In this document: piece after piece, positions 9,468-21,189 of the stretch | Layout: each line of letters begins with the position of its first letter | How positions within the stretch are numbered: the stretch's first letter is position 1 | NCBI GenBank assembly: GCA_020310875.1 | Contig: CM035407.1 | Location: 67,397,158-67,461,157 of the forward strand | Length of the DNA: 64,000 bases | Origin: Ceratopteris richardii | Lineage: Eukaryota; Streptophyta; Polypodiopsida; Polypodiales; Pteridaceae | Reading direction: 5' to 3' | The notes under the pieces: model-generated | What the model was told of the DNA's origin: nothing | Seen by the model: the letters and a program-made list of their open reading frames with translations, nothing else | Database searches by the model: none | Position numbers and translations under genes: made by a program

Positions 9468-12400
9468 TCATATTGGTACAAGATTCAGTAACCTGCAAAT
9501 CTTCTCATGACTATCTCTAGTCAATGCTTTGGTAAATATATCTGCAACATTCTCACTAGTAGGAACATAAACCAGCTCAATGTGCACCTCTATATGGTTT
9601 GTCCTTGCATAATGCACTGGATTTTTAGCTATAGCTATAGCACTTTGGCTATCTGAAAATATCTGAATGGGTTGATGTACTCTTACATCAAGATAACTAA
9701 AAATCTTCTGCAACCATACTGACTCTAGAGTAGTTGTAAATGCTGCACGATATTCAGCTTCACACGATGAAGTGGCAATAGTGGGTTGTCTTTTTGAAAA
9801 CCATGAGATAAGACAATCTCCAAGATAAAAACAAAATCCACTAGTACTTCTTCTTGTGCCTCTATCACCTACCCAATCAGAATCTGAAAATCCTTTTAGT
9901 AACAAATGTGTAGATTTCGAAAATACCATAGCATAATTTGAAGTTCCCTTCAAATAACGAAAGATCTGCTTTACTGCTTTCCAATGTAACACTGTCGGAT
10001 TCTGCATGAACCTTGATACTTGAGAAACTGCAAACTGTATATCAGGTCGTGTATTACAAAGATATATCAAGCAACCTACTGCTTGACTATATAGAGTAGC
10101 ATCAAATGGCTCTGCATCTGCTACCATTTGTAAAGACGTGTTCTGATCCATAGGTGTTTGCATAGGTTTAGAATCACCCATCTGAAACCTTTCCAAAAGT
10201 TTCTCAATGTACTTCTGTTGTGTCATGTAGATACACTTATCTCGAAACAGAAACTGAATCCCAAGATAATAATGCAGAATGCCTAAATCATTCACATCAA
10301 ATGTTTGCTTCAATTCTTCTTTGAACATCTGCAAATCTTCATCTCTGGGACCTGTGACTATAATATCATCCACATAAATGATTGCTATAATCATCATACC
10401 TGTTTCAGCTTTGACATAAAGATTTGGAGCTGCATCTGAGTTATGGAAACCAACGGATAAAAGATATGTATGTATCTTTTCATACCATGCTCTAGGTGCC
10501 TGTTTTAAACCATACAAAGCTTTTATAAGCTTACACACTAAGTGTTCTTTACCTGTCTCTTCAAAACCTTCTGGCTGCTGAATATACACATCTTCGTGTA
10601 AATCACCATTTAGAAAAGCAGTCTTGATGTCAAGTTGATATATATGCCAACCAAAATGTGCTGCTAGAGCAAGTACTGACCTAATAATAGTCATCCTAGA
10701 CGTAGGAGCAAATGTCTCATCATAATCAATACCTTTTTGTTGTGCATATCCTTTGACAACCAACCTGGCCTTGTATCTATCAATAGTACCATCTGCTTTC
10801 CTTTTGATTTTAAAGATCCATTTTACACCTATAGCCTTCTTTCCTTCTGGTAACTCACATAGCTGCCAAGTTTGATTCTTATGAATAGAATCAATCTCTT
10901 CTTGCATAGCTTTTCTCCAAATAGGAATTTTAAGTGCATCTTTAACACACGCAAGTTCATCTTCAACAGTCGTAAGTGCCAAAATATCATGAATCTCGAA
11001 GTCTTCAGCAAAACTTACATGATCTTTTTGCTGTCTAGTTTGACTTCTTGTTCTTACATGATCTTGTTGTTGTTGTCTAGTCTGACTCCTTGTTCTTCCA
11101 GTAAAAGTCTTTATACCACTATCTTTCCAAGTCTGATATAACCACGTAGGTGTATCCTTGAATAGTGGTGAAACTCTTTCTGAACTTTCAACTTCCACAG
11201 GTTCTGGAACTTGTCCTGTCGAGGTACTAGGACTTTCTTGAACTTTAACTTCTTCCATTTCTGGAACCAAAGTTTCTTGTGGAACTGACTCTGTAGAAGG
11301 TTGTGAAATTCCTCTTTCTTCAATTTTTTCTTGAATACTAGGAATTTGAATTTTAACTCCCTCCTGATATGGCTGAACATCTACATCCAGAATCTTTTTA
11401 AAAATTCCATAGTCATTTTCACTAATGAACTCCGGAATTTCTGCTTCTTTATCATAAACCTTATCTTCAGCAATATAAGCATTACGTGAAAGAATAACTT
11501 CACCTGTCTCTGGAACATAAAACCTATATCCTTTGCTTTCAACAGGATATCCAATAAAAACAGCTTTCTTTGCCTTTACATCTAGTTTGCCTCGGTCCTT
11601 TTTCTCAACATGTACATAAGAAAGTGATCCAAACACTTTGAAGTAACTCACATTAGGTTTTCTACCATAATAAGCCTCATACGGTGTGATTACCTTTAAA
11701 GCTTTTGTAGATGACCTGTTCAAAATGTGATTAGCTGTATGTACTGCATCAAACCAGAATTTTGGTGAAAGCATCTTGGACGCCATCATGCTCCGCATCA
11801 TTTCAACAAGCACTCTATTCTTTCTTTCTGCAACACCATTTTGCTGAGGAGTATAAGCAATAGTAAGGTGTCGAGTAATACCTTTCTCATCGAGAAATGT
11901 CTGGAACTCATTTGACAAGTATTCTCCACCTCTATCACTCTTGAGAATCTGGATAGTTTCCTGACTTCGATTTTCAACCATAGCTACAAACTTCTTGAAC
12001 ATAGGAAAGACTTCTGACTTCGACTTAAGACCATAGATCCATGAGTATCTTGTAAAATCATCCACAAATAGGACAAAATACCTGAAACCCTGAATAGAGT
12101 CTGCTCTCATAGGTCCATTCACATCTGAATGAATAATCTACAATTTCCTGGTAGCTGTAATATGACCATGTTTCTTGAAAGGTAGTTTATGCATCTTACC
12201 TTCAAGACAACCTTCACATATATCTGAATCATCAGGTAGCTTGAATGAGGGTAAACTCTCAACCATACCTCTATCTTTGATATTCTTGAGAGCTCCAAAA
12301 CTGATATGTCCAAATCTTTCATGCCATAGCTTCATATCTTCCACCGGTGACGAAGATTTGACTGCATATGCTTGACTGATTTTTGACAAAACAAAGATCC

Positions 12401-12880
12401 CTCCTTTATGCTTACCTTGTAAAAGACACTTGTCTTCTTTATGTGATAAGACCTTACAAAGATCTTTCTCAAATACAACTTTAAAACCATCACTTAAAAA
12501 TGCAGATATAGATAGCAGATTCTTCTTCATTTCACGTACATAAAGGACATCTGAAATTTGAAAAACACCACCTTCTCTTGACTTTAGGGTTACTGTACCT
12601 ATTCCCACAACATCCAAATCATTGCCATCTGCAATAGTAACTCTTCTACCTGAAGAATAGGAAAGAGAAGAAAATACATCTTTGCAACCTGTCATATGCT
12701 TAGTAGCACCTGAGTCGAATATCCAAGGACTTGCTGAAAGAACTTGTAAAGCTGCTTGATCAAAAGCTACTTCCTCAATGGTGATACAAGCATAAGAATC
12801 ACCTTGAGATTTCCCTTTTTTATCATCTTCTGCAACATTACCTGATGCCTTTTTCTTTTCTGCTGCAATCCTTCTATAAC
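9468..12880 (-). pseudogene. Cop-3 pol: protease, integrase, RT, RNase H
   Basis: The frame starts after the gag zinc knuckle and ends at 9468. The protease active site WIFDSGATKHM is at about 12725-12693, followed by the GAG-pre-integrase HHCC zinc region (LWHERFGHI ... CEGCLEGK). A single TAG at 12138-12140 interrupts it before HSDVNGPM; the two frames are in phase, so this is one point change. The remaining 884 codons (12122-9468) are open: integrase (DDFTRYSW, SDRGGEYLSNEF, YTPQQNGVAERKN), an acidic linker, RT (GYAQQKGIDYDETFAP, LDIKTAFLNGDL, YVDDIIVTG) and RNase H (FSDSDWVGD, DSQSAIAIAKNP, ENVADIFTKAL). All catalytic blocks look intact. Confidence 0.93.
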
Positions 12881-13791
12881 ATTCTGACTGAATATGTCCA
12901 CGTTTTGCAAAAAGAACATATTTTTACCTTCTTCTTAGAAGAATTCTCTCTAGATGTCGTAGATACAGAATCTGAAGTAGAAGGTGAGAGGGACCTACTT
13001 TCCTTCTTGGATTTTTGTTCCTTCTTCTTATCCTTCTTCTTCTTTTGACCCTTTGATGAAGATGAAAGTGCTTCTTCATTCTCTTCCATTCCCTTCAATT
13101 GATCTTCATCTTGAATCAGTAAGAACTCTAATTCTTCAAATGTAACCTCTCTATCTCTTGTGGTAAGGGTAAGAGTGGTTATGAAAGATCGATATGAAAT
13201 AGGAAGTGAATTAATCAGTGTATTTACCATTTCTTCATCTGATATCTCAACTCCTACATTTAGAAGTTGATCTCTCAAGTCAACGAGTCTTGTAATGTGG
13301 GTTTGTATTGACTCACCAGCTTTCATCCTTGTATTTGCTAGTTGTCTCCTCAAGTGAGCTTTCCTAGCAGGATTTCTGCTCTGAAAAAGATTCTCGAGCT
13401 TTAACCAAGCTTGATTAGAACTTTTACAAGATCTGATCTGTGGTAGAACATGCTTTTTGACACTCATTGCTATGAATGAAAGTGCTAAAGCATCTCTAGC
13501 ATCCCATCTTGCCTGATCTTCAGTAGGAGGAACTCTAGGTAAAGACCTAGCAGTGACTCTGGATGTCGAAGTGGTTACCTCTTCTTCTATTGGTTCTGTA
13601 ATAGTAATTCCAGTACCTGTTGAAGCTTCTGTAGACCCTTCTTCGCCTTCTCGTCTTGGTCTTGTTAAGGATCCATTGACGATACTCCATAAATCCTTTG
13701 TCACTAACAAGTTCATCATCATGAAACTCCACATGGGATAATTAGAAGATCCATCCAACTTGTCTTCAATCTCAATTCTAATCTCACTCAT
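12881..13791 (-). pseudogene. Cop-3 gag with frameshifted zinc knuckle
   Basis: Starts at ATG 13791 with MSEIRIEIEDKLDGSSNYPM, the usual copia gag opening (DGxNYxxW). A UBN2-type capsid follows, with AWLKLENLFQSR and ESIQTHITRLVDLRDQLLN. A Lys-rich tail leads to CSFC, the first half of a CX2CX4HX4C knuckle. There the frame shifts by one: the next frame reads KRGHIQSECYRRIAA, completing the knuckle. The lesion is a small indel near 12905-12915 that disconnects gag from pol. Confidence 0.9.
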
Positions 13792-13821
13792 CTTATCTTA
13801 AGTGTGTATGTCAATTATGTA

Positions 13822-13833
13822 GCTCTGATACCA
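13822..13833 (-). other. Cop-3 primer-binding site
   Basis: TGGTATCAGAGC on the minus strand, two bases inside the 5' LTR; complementary to the 3' end of plant initiator-Met tRNA. Confidence 0.93.
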
Positions 13834-13835
13834 AG

Positions 13836-14707
13836 TGTTGGAATTTGGGGCCCCAGGATCGTTCCAATACTAAAACCTCTTGAGCATACACAACTTAATT
13901 GACAAGATGATAAGTGAGATAGAGAAAGAAAGAGATCTTGAGACAAGGATAGGGAACGTAAGCTGGATGGTTACTTCACTAAAAATAATAGATGTCCAAA
14001 TTACAACATGGGAGTACTACTCAACCATATAAAGTGGTGCACTCACTAATGGAAGAATAAGAAGATGATGATACAAAATTTAGATTATGTTGAAATAATC
14101 TAAGTGTGTGTGAAGAGAATGAAGCAACGAAGCTAACAAAATAGTGTAATGAAATTGTAAATCAACCACAAGGTTAACTCACAAAAGATAGTTACCACCA
14201 CCTCGTAGAAGACTTCCTGCTGCAATGAGAGTAGCCTCTCCTTCACCACAACTTCACCTCCTTCAAGAGTGTGAGAACACTCTGTCTTCAAGAAGATCTC
14301 CAAGCTCTAGATCTTTGAGTGAGTGATTATACAAGGAGCCAAGGCCTTGTTTATATAGTTGTTCTCCTCCTTGAAAAGCACATCAAAAAGCACTAATAAA
14401 GCTACGTTTGCTAAAGCTATGTTCACTAAATCTATCGGAATAGCGTAGCCGTTACTCCGTGTGCTTTTTATAAAGATTTGCTTTATCAAAATATCTATTC
14501 GCAATTTTAAGCCGCCCGCGGGATTTGAACCGTGGCCAATTGAGGATGCTTTTAGACACGTTGGGCTAGACCAAGTCGACCCGCTTTGACTTGTTGAAGT
14601 TATACAGAAGAGAATCTATATATGGAGACTGCGCCCGCCTGGAAGGATATGGAGAAAGCTTTTTATGAAGCTGTTTGTTGGACCAATGAGGACATTGACT
14701 TCCAACA
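13836..14707 (-). repeat. Cop-3 5' LTR
   Basis: 872 bp, partner of 8581-9452; expected to hold the element's promoter. Confidence 0.95.
14511..14580 (-). other. tRNA-like module inside the Cop-3 5' LTR
   Basis: Identical in sequence to 9256-9325. The B-box-like element is at 14531-14521 and the A-box-like element at 14573-14563. Confidence 0.5.
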
Positions 14708-14712
14708 CTATG
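14708..14712. repeat. Cop-3 target-site duplication, right (CTATG)
   Basis: Identical to 8576-8580. Confidence 0.9.
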
Positions 14713-15019
14713 TCCAAGATAACTAACATGAATGAAAATATATGGTGGATAAAACTACACAAAGAAATTCATAATGAAAATATAAAAGGACAATGAACAG
14801 AATAAAAGTACTTAATTAGATGAAATGGAGAAGCATACATGAAGAGCATGGAGCTAGAGCTCTTGGTGAGATGGAGCCTCTAAGCAAGGGATGTTAGAAT
14901 TTTATTTGTGGTCAGCCATGGTGGGATGTTATAGTTGATTAAACATACATGCCATGTGCTCCATGAGGAGCTGCATAAACCAAATGGATTTACACCATCA
15001 ATAGCTAGGCTTAGGTTTA
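14713..15019. other. Unassigned flank
   Basis: 307 bases of AT-rich sequence between Cop-3 and the next Cop-1 copy; no feature recognised. Confidence 0.5.
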
Positions 15020-15250
15020 TGTTGATATATTTAGGTAGTAATGTGTGTGAACACACTCGGACCACCGAGGCACTTTTTTCCCTCTTTCGTAGGTTTGTTT
15101 CCCCCGGCATGTATATACACCTATAGCCCTAATGGGTTACTTATCTTTGTACATTCTAGTGGTAATACATTCAATATTGTCTGTTGTGATCCAAGCTTCT
15201 TCTTCTTCCTTGTGTTGTTCGTGTGCTTCCGCAGACATCTAACTCCAACA
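15020..15250 (+). repeat. Cop-1b 5' LTR
   Basis: TGTTGATATATTTAGG ... CTAACTCCAACA, followed after two bases by the PBS. Confidence 0.93.
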
Positions 15251-15252
15251 AT

Positions 15253-15264
15253 TGGTATCAGAGC
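15253..15264 (+). other. Cop-1b primer-binding site
   Basis: TGGTATCAGAGC, complementary to initiator-Met tRNA. Confidence 0.92.
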
Positions 15265-15283
15265 AGGTCGCTGCTTCATCTAG

Positions 15284-17888
15284 GATGTCATCTACACCTC
15301 TTCAGTTGCAATCTCAAAATCACATGAAATTTGGTGAGCATACTCACGATGTTTCAGAGATCAAAACAACTTCACTATGTGGTGCTGAAATCATGATCTA
15401 AACTCATTTTAGATCCACTCAAAGCAAAGTCCAAAGTGTTTATGTGCTTCAAACAGTTTTTGGTTTTGACTGAAAATTTGTCAGCATGTAAAATGGGCAC
15501 CCTCCATTTTGATCAAGGGGGGAATATATGTCTTCTGATTTTAATGCATTTCTGGCTGAACATGGGATAAAACATCAATGTATAGTGCCATATACACCTC
15601 AACAGAATGGAGTTGGTGAATGGAAGAATAGGTCACTCATGGAGATGGCGAGGTGTATCGTCAAAAGTCAGGCTTTACCACATAGTTTCTTGCTTGAGGC
15701 TGTTATGTGTGCAGCATATGTACTTAATAGGTGTCCCACTAAATCGCTATAATCTATCGCTCCATATGAGGCTTGGCATGGTTGCAAGCCATCTGTTGCT
15801 CATCTATGTGTTTTTTGTTATTTGGCATATGCATTAGTGCTTGAACAACATGGCAAAAATTTGGATGATACAGTAGTGAAGTGTATTTTTGTTGGGTACA
15901 GTTCTGAAAGCAAAGGCTATCATCTATATCATCCACAGAATAAACACATTCTGGTTAGCGGTGATGTTGTCTTTGTGAAAGATGCTATTCAGCCCTTACT
16001 TTCATGTATGAAGGAGACATTTGTTAGCTCCAAAGACATGTATGATACTTTGCTGCCTCTTTTTACAGGTGGACTGTCTAGTGCTAGTCCTAATGATGAA
16101 ACTTCTTAGCCATTATAGGTCTCATGTGATGATGCAGATCATTCCATTTCTGATGCAGATTTACATGACGCACTTGTTGATGAGAGACCTGATATTGAGG
16201 AGGCAAAAACTATGTGAAAATGGCTAGTTCAGACTTTGCATGATAGCAAATTAGATGCACCTATGTCATATTGTACTTGGTTAGTCTCTCATAGTGCCTC
16301 TTTCACATCAGATTGCTATGCTATGGCTACCTCTAGTCTTTGTGATAAGACTGAACCTGTTTTGTTTGATGAAGCATAAAATTTTTAACATTGGATGGTT
16401 GCAATGCAATCTGAATATGATGCTATCATGGAAAATGGTACCTAGTCTTTATGTGACTTGCCTCCTGGCAAGAAGGCGATCGGCACTAAGTGGGTATACA
16501 AGCTAAAGCATAAGCCTCATGGAACTGTTGACACGTATAAGGCTAGGCTTGTTGCAAAGGGTTATGCACAGGAAAGAGGCATTGATTTTGATGAGACCTT
16601 TGCACCTACATGCCGTATGACTACTGTTCAGAGCATATGTGCACTTGCAGGTCATCATGGTTGGAATGTACATCAGTTGGACATTAAAAATACATTTTTG
16701 AATGGTGACTTGCATGAAGAAGTGTATGTTTTTCAGCCCTGTGTCTTTGTGCAGAAAGATCGTGAAAACTAGCTATGTAGGTTAAAGAAGGCATTATATG
16801 GTTTAAAGCAAGCACAACATGCTTGGTATGAAAAGATACATGCCTATCTGATTGCACATGGTTTTGAGAATAGTCCAACTAAAAGCACCTTATATGTTAA
16901 GTGTGCTAATGATGTGCTTCTATTCATTGTGGTGTATGTTGATGACATGCTGCTTAATGGTCCTCATGAGAAGCATATTGCTGATTTCAAGGCTGATTTA
17001 CCTGCCTCATTTGAGATGCCTGATTTGGGGCATTTGCATCATTATTTGGGCATTCATTTTATGCACATTAATGGTGGAATGGCTTTGTGTCAAAGGAAAT
17101 ATATTGACACATTATTGATGTGTTTTCGCCTTGAAGAGTGCAAACCTATTGCCACTCCTATGGAGATAGGTTTACGATTGAGTCTTCATGATGTTCGAGA
17201 TGCATTTGATGCTATTCTCTATCACTAGGCTGTTGGATGCTTGATTTACTTATGCATTACTCGTCTAGATATTCAGTTTGTTACTCATAGATGAGCAGGT
17301 TTATGCATTGCCGAGCTGTGAAGCATTGGGAGGTGGTTATGCACATCTTTCACTGCTTGAGTGGTACACAACTACTTGGGTTGTTTTATCCCAAGCGGGG
17401 ATCACTACCGCCAGATTTGCATGCTTTTTCTGACTCTGACTCCGCTGGTTGCTATGACACTCATGTGTCCACTAGTGGTTTTTGCTTCATGCTTGGTAGC
17501 TGATGCATATCTTGGTTGAGCAAGAAGCAGCCTACTGTGGCCACTTCCAATTGTGAGGTTGAGGATAGGGAGCTTTCATAGCGCCTATTGAGTGGTGTGA
17601 CTAAGATGCCTTATGGCTGATTTAGGTGTTGGTTAGTCTTCTACTACCACCATCTTCATTGACAGTTAGAGCACATTGGAAGTTGCGAGGAACCCTTTGT
17701 TCTATGCTTGCACTAAGCACATTGAGGTTCATTATCATTATATCAAGGAGAGGTTCTCTGCTGGGGAGATCACCTTGGCATATGTGCCCACGCAAGAGAA
17801 CATTGCAAACCTTTTCAAGAAGGCTCTGCCTAGGGAGAAGTTTAAAGCTTTCTGCAAAGCTTTGGGCTTACTTCCTTCTGTGGATTGA
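15284..17888 (+). pseudogene. Cop-1b remnant polyprotein
   Basis: A short gag start (ATG at 15284) is fused by deletion to the integrase. Visible blocks are YTPQQNGVGEWKNR (15528-15752), KCIFVGYSSESKGY, RT (KAIGTKWVYKLKHKPHGTVD from 16458; YVDDMLLNGPHEKHI from about 16935; HLHHYLGIHFM) and RNase H (DSDSAGCYDTHVSTSGF; ENIANLFKKALPREKF at 17676-17888). It is broken by at least ten stops or frameshifts, for example TAG codons near 16085, 16370, 16440 and 16770. Confidence 0.85.
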
Positions 17889-17950
17889 TTCCACATAGCT
17901 TGGTGCTTCCTTATACATGAGTGCCAGCTCCTTGTTCACTGCATCACTCC

Positions 17951-17961
17951 TAGGGGGGATT
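17951..17961 (+). other. Cop-1b polypurine tract
   Basis: TAGGGGGGATT directly before the 3' LTR. Confidence 0.8.
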
Positions 17962-18192
17962 TGTTGATATATTTAGGTGGTGATGTGTGTGAACACACTA
18001 GGACCGTCGGGACACTTTTTTCCCTCTTTAGGAGGTATTTTCCCCCCAGCTTGTATATACTCCTATAGCCCTAATGGGTTACTTATCTTTGTACATTCTA
18101 GTGGTAATACATTCAGTGTTGTGTGTTGTGCTCCAAGCTTCTTCTTCTTCCTTGTGATGTTCATGTGCTTCCGTAGATGTCTAACTCCAATA
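17962..18192 (+). repeat. Cop-1b 3' LTR
   Basis: 231 bp, ends CTAACTCCAATA (CA changed to TA). Confidence 0.92.
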
Positions 18193-18199
18193 ATGTATA

Positions 18200-18990
18200 T
18201 TATGAGCCTTTTTAGCAAACAAAGGCCACTTACTTTCTATGTGTTTCCAAGCATCAAAATCAACAAGCACTCACATTACACCATTTGTAGATTTGCTCTT
18301 TGCATGCCATGGCATTAAGTGGGCTATGTATTTGTATTTGAACATGCTCTTGATTCTTGGGATAATAGGAAAGTGGTGAAGAACCTTTGCGGAGATTGCT
18401 TCATGCACAAGGTCTTTCCTAAACCTTTTTACTCCACACTTTGGACATAAGTGGAGGTGCTTGTACTCATTGAGAAAAAGAATGCAATCATTCAAACAAG
18501 CATGAATCTTTGTGTAGTCCATAACCATGGAATATAAAATCTTCTTTGCATCCCCATGTGTTGTAGGCATGCAATTACCATCTGGCAAAAATTGGTCTTT
18601 CAAAAGCTGCAAAGGATAAGCAATTACAATGATATTAGTAAATATACTTGTTTCAATGCAGCAATGAAAGTTTCAATTCCACTCAACCTGAACAATTCAA
18701 AGATACTACCATCCAACAATCCATAGATGGATTGAAGATTGAGTAGTGTGAGCAATGCACATAAAACATATATCTTTGTGCCATTATAGAGTGGTAAACA
18801 AGATATCTTTTGCATGTTTTGATGTTCTTTATTGGCTCTTGATCATGGAAATTCTATCATATTCATGGAACTCATGACATCATCTCCACCATCGTGGTCT
18901 TTGCCCATGCCATGAAATACCTTGAGCATTTCTTCCATGTGTTCATTCTCTATCATGCTACTGTAGCTTTTCCTTTTGCATCCCATTTCA
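18200..18990 (-). pseudogene. CACTA (En/Spm) TNP2-type transposase relic
   Basis: Minus-strand blocks match the plant tnp2 transposase family: LPLYNGTKIYVLCALLTLLN (18815-18624 frame), then LPDGNCMPTTHGDAKKI, VMDYTKIHACLNDCILF, HLCPKCGVKRFRKD and HHFPIIPRIKSMFK (18612-18271). A TGA follows, then FDAWKHIESKWPLFA. A second stop lies between the two open stretches. The N-terminal part reaches about 18990, close to the Cop-4 insertion at 19041, which probably interrupted the element. No CACTA terminal repeats were seen. Confidence 0.7.
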
Positions 18991-19035
18991 TTCTCTTCTA
19001 CCCACGAGAAGTAGATGGTGCAAAGTCATGTGGGT

Positions 19036-19040
19036 CAATC
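19036..19040. repeat. Probable Cop-4 target duplication, left (CAATC)
   Basis: Matches CGATC after the 3' LTR (25240-25244) except one A/G, as expected from decay of a CpG. Confidence 0.6.
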
Positions 19041-20104
19041 TGTTGGTGCAAGTGCCAAGCCTACACACTTGGCAAGATGTGAGAAGATCTTATGAAGAAT
19101 AATTGAAGTTCCATGGGAGCCATTACTATGAAGTCTTTACCTTTTACCATTTGTAGAAGTCTATTTGACTTGAAGGCATATTTGTAGCTACCACTAAACT
19201 CGTGGAGCTTGTTAGATGGAAAAGCCATGACTTTATTTGGAGAGAAGATCTCCTAGATTAGAGGATCACATTTTAGTGAGAGCCAATGGTAAATTCGAAT
19301 TCAAAATTCAAATGAGCCATCTATAAAAGATGGGTGTAAAAAACCTGTGGTATGATCACTCCAATTCTGAGTTCTTGTTGATTACATTGTAGGAGAGTGA
19401 GGCTTACTTCATAGCCTACACTACGCATTTTCATTGAGCATTGATTATCATGCCAATGATCATGTACAACATTGTCTTATAATACAATGGATTAATTCTT
19501 TCATCTATGGTCTCTCTGTCATAGTTACTCAAAACAATCCTTTTGTATTGCTCATATCTCAGTCATTTCTCCACCATTTTCAATGTTCTATAGCTTCTTG
19601 AAATCAACTCCAAATCATCTACATGTTGAAAAATTTTGAAGACATTCTATTGAGAAAATTTGGAGAAAAGAACGTCGAAGTACTCACTGGTCAAACTCTA
19701 CAAAGGTCTGAAAAGATCAAGGGTAAAGATTTGATTGCTAAATTGATTGCTCTGTGTATAGTGCATTATTTCAAGTGATTCCACTTGAAATCATTAGCTC
19801 ATTAAGCTAATTTAATATCTCCAAAAGGAATTTTTCTAATTCTTTTTGTAGTGGAAGCACTGAGCCTAACAAGTAGTAGGTGTGTGAACAAAAATAGAAG
19901 GTTTTTATTGATTCTTGAAACTTGGAAGTAGTTTGTTTTCAATCAATCATTTCTCACATAATTTCCAAAGTACATAGGTACTTATTTAGTGTCATTGGAA
20001 AGCTAAGAGGGCCTACAAATCAACTTTGAAGCAAACGAGGGCTGGTACAAAGCAAGGATTAGCGGTACCTACTCATTTGTTGGAGTGTCCATCCATCTTT
20101 CCCA
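19041..20104 (+). repeat. Cop-4 5' LTR
   Basis: Starts TGTTGGTGCAAGTGCC. The end is slightly altered (CCCA then GTGG, against CCCAACA in the partner). Confidence 0.88.
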
Positions 20105-20108
20105 GTGG

Positions 20109-20120
20109 TGGTATCAGAGC
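20109..20120 (+). other. Cop-4 primer-binding site
   Basis: TGGTATCAGAGC just after the 5' LTR. Confidence 0.9.
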
Positions 20121-20134
20121 AAAGCTAAGGTATA

Positions 20135-20984
20135 ATGGGAGATGTTTTTCCTTCTTTCATTGATAAATTGGACAAGAACAACTATGAAGCATGGTCGTTG
20201 AGGATGAAGACATACTTGCAAGGAAGGAGTCTCTATGGGTACATCTCAGGAGATGAGGAGATGCCCATTTTCAAAAGAAACGAACAACCTACAAGAGAGG
20301 AGCATGAAAGACTCAATTCATGGTGTGCCAAGGATGCATTAGCAAGGTCATACTTACTTAACTCAATCTTTGATTTCTTCTTCCACATATTAGGAACTGT
20401 AAGACATCCCAAGAGACTTGGGAAACATGTTCTTCCTATTTCTCTTCCAACACAAGGGCTAGGAAGAACCAATTGTGGATTGATTTTACCACTCAAAGAA
20501 CGCAACCCAAGCAAGGCATCTCAGAGTATTTGACCAAAATCAAGGATGTAGCAGATCAATTAGCAAGCATAGGAGAAGAGATTGAACAGGAGCAGATTGT
20601 AAGACAAGTAATCAATGGTATTAAAGAAGATGAAAAATGGGAGAGCTTCACAACTACCATGGACTTGTACATGGACATGCAGATTCCTGATCTTACCACA
20701 CTCATGAGGCAACTCTTCACCCATAAAGCCAAGCTCAACAAGAACAAAGATTCATCAAGAGGTAATAGCTCTTCTGCCCTATATAGAGATAAAAGTAAGT
20801 CTAAATAGAAAGGAAAAAGCAATAAGATTGAGGATGAAGGAGCTAGCTCCCAAGCCAACTAGGCAGGGAGAGGTAGAAACTCAGAGGAAGGGGCAGAGGA
20901 GGTAGGCAAGGTAGGGGGATACCTTATAACTCCTCACCATGTAATATTTGTGGATTTTCAAATCATACTACAGATGAGTGTTAG
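20135..20984 (+). pseudogene. Cop-4 gag
   Basis: ATG at 20135 opens MGDVFPSFIDKLDKNNYEAW, followed by KTYLQGRSLYGYI and EEHERLNSWCAKDALARSYL. A frameshift near 20470-20530 moves to DFTTQRTQPKQGISEYL ... DLYMDMQIPDLTTLMRQL. A knuckle CX2CX4HX4C (C, C, H and C at 20940-20981, CNICGFSNHTTDEC) is followed at once by TAG. A Gly/Asn/Tyr-rich tail comes next in another frame. These blocks are the reference for recognising the pieces at 43601-44211 and 48801-50072. Confidence 0.88.
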
Positions 20985-21189
20985 AGGAACTTCAAGAATC
21001 AGAGAGGTAGAGGATTCCAAAGAGGTGGATATGCACAGCCAAGAGGAAGATTCAATCACCATCAAGGCTACAATAACAACTACACCAACAACTATAATAA
21101 CAACTACCAAGGAGGCTACAAATCAAGGAAAGATTACAACAACTATATAGAGGAGCAAGAGGATTCTCTTATCATTATGAACATGACTT

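Larger units (their letters stand above)
8581..14707 (-). mobile_element. Cop-3: full-length, nearly intact copia element
   Basis: 6127 bp on the minus strand. It has two 872-bp LTRs (TGTTGG...CCAACA), a PBS for initiator-Met tRNA beside the right-hand (5') LTR, a polypurine tract beside the left-hand (3') LTR and a perfect CTATG duplication. The LTRs differ at about 11 of 872 positions by eye, mostly C/T or G/A, so the insertion is young. Only two disabling lesions were seen in the coding region: a frameshift in the gag zinc knuckle and one TAG before the integrase core. Confidence 0.95.
15020..18192 (+). mobile_element. Cop-1 copy b with both LTRs and a large internal deletion
   Basis: 231-bp LTRs at 15020-15250 and 17962-18192, PBS and PPT are present, but only 2.7 kb lies between them. 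Sequence runs from the start of gag (about 15284) straight into the integrase near 15420, so most of gag, the protease and the N-terminal integrase are lost. The LTRs differ at roughly 25 of 231 positions, so this copy is much older than Cop-3. No convincing target duplication (GTTTA versus ATGTA). Confidence 0.9.

Noticed and set aside
9468..12122. Plus-strand and alternative-frame ORFs across Cop-3 (for example 10872-11141, 11111-11380)
   Set aside because: Shadows of the 884-codon minus-strand pol frame.
15015..18197. Target-site duplication for Cop-1b
   Set aside because: Flanks GTTTA and ATGTA match at only two of five positions.
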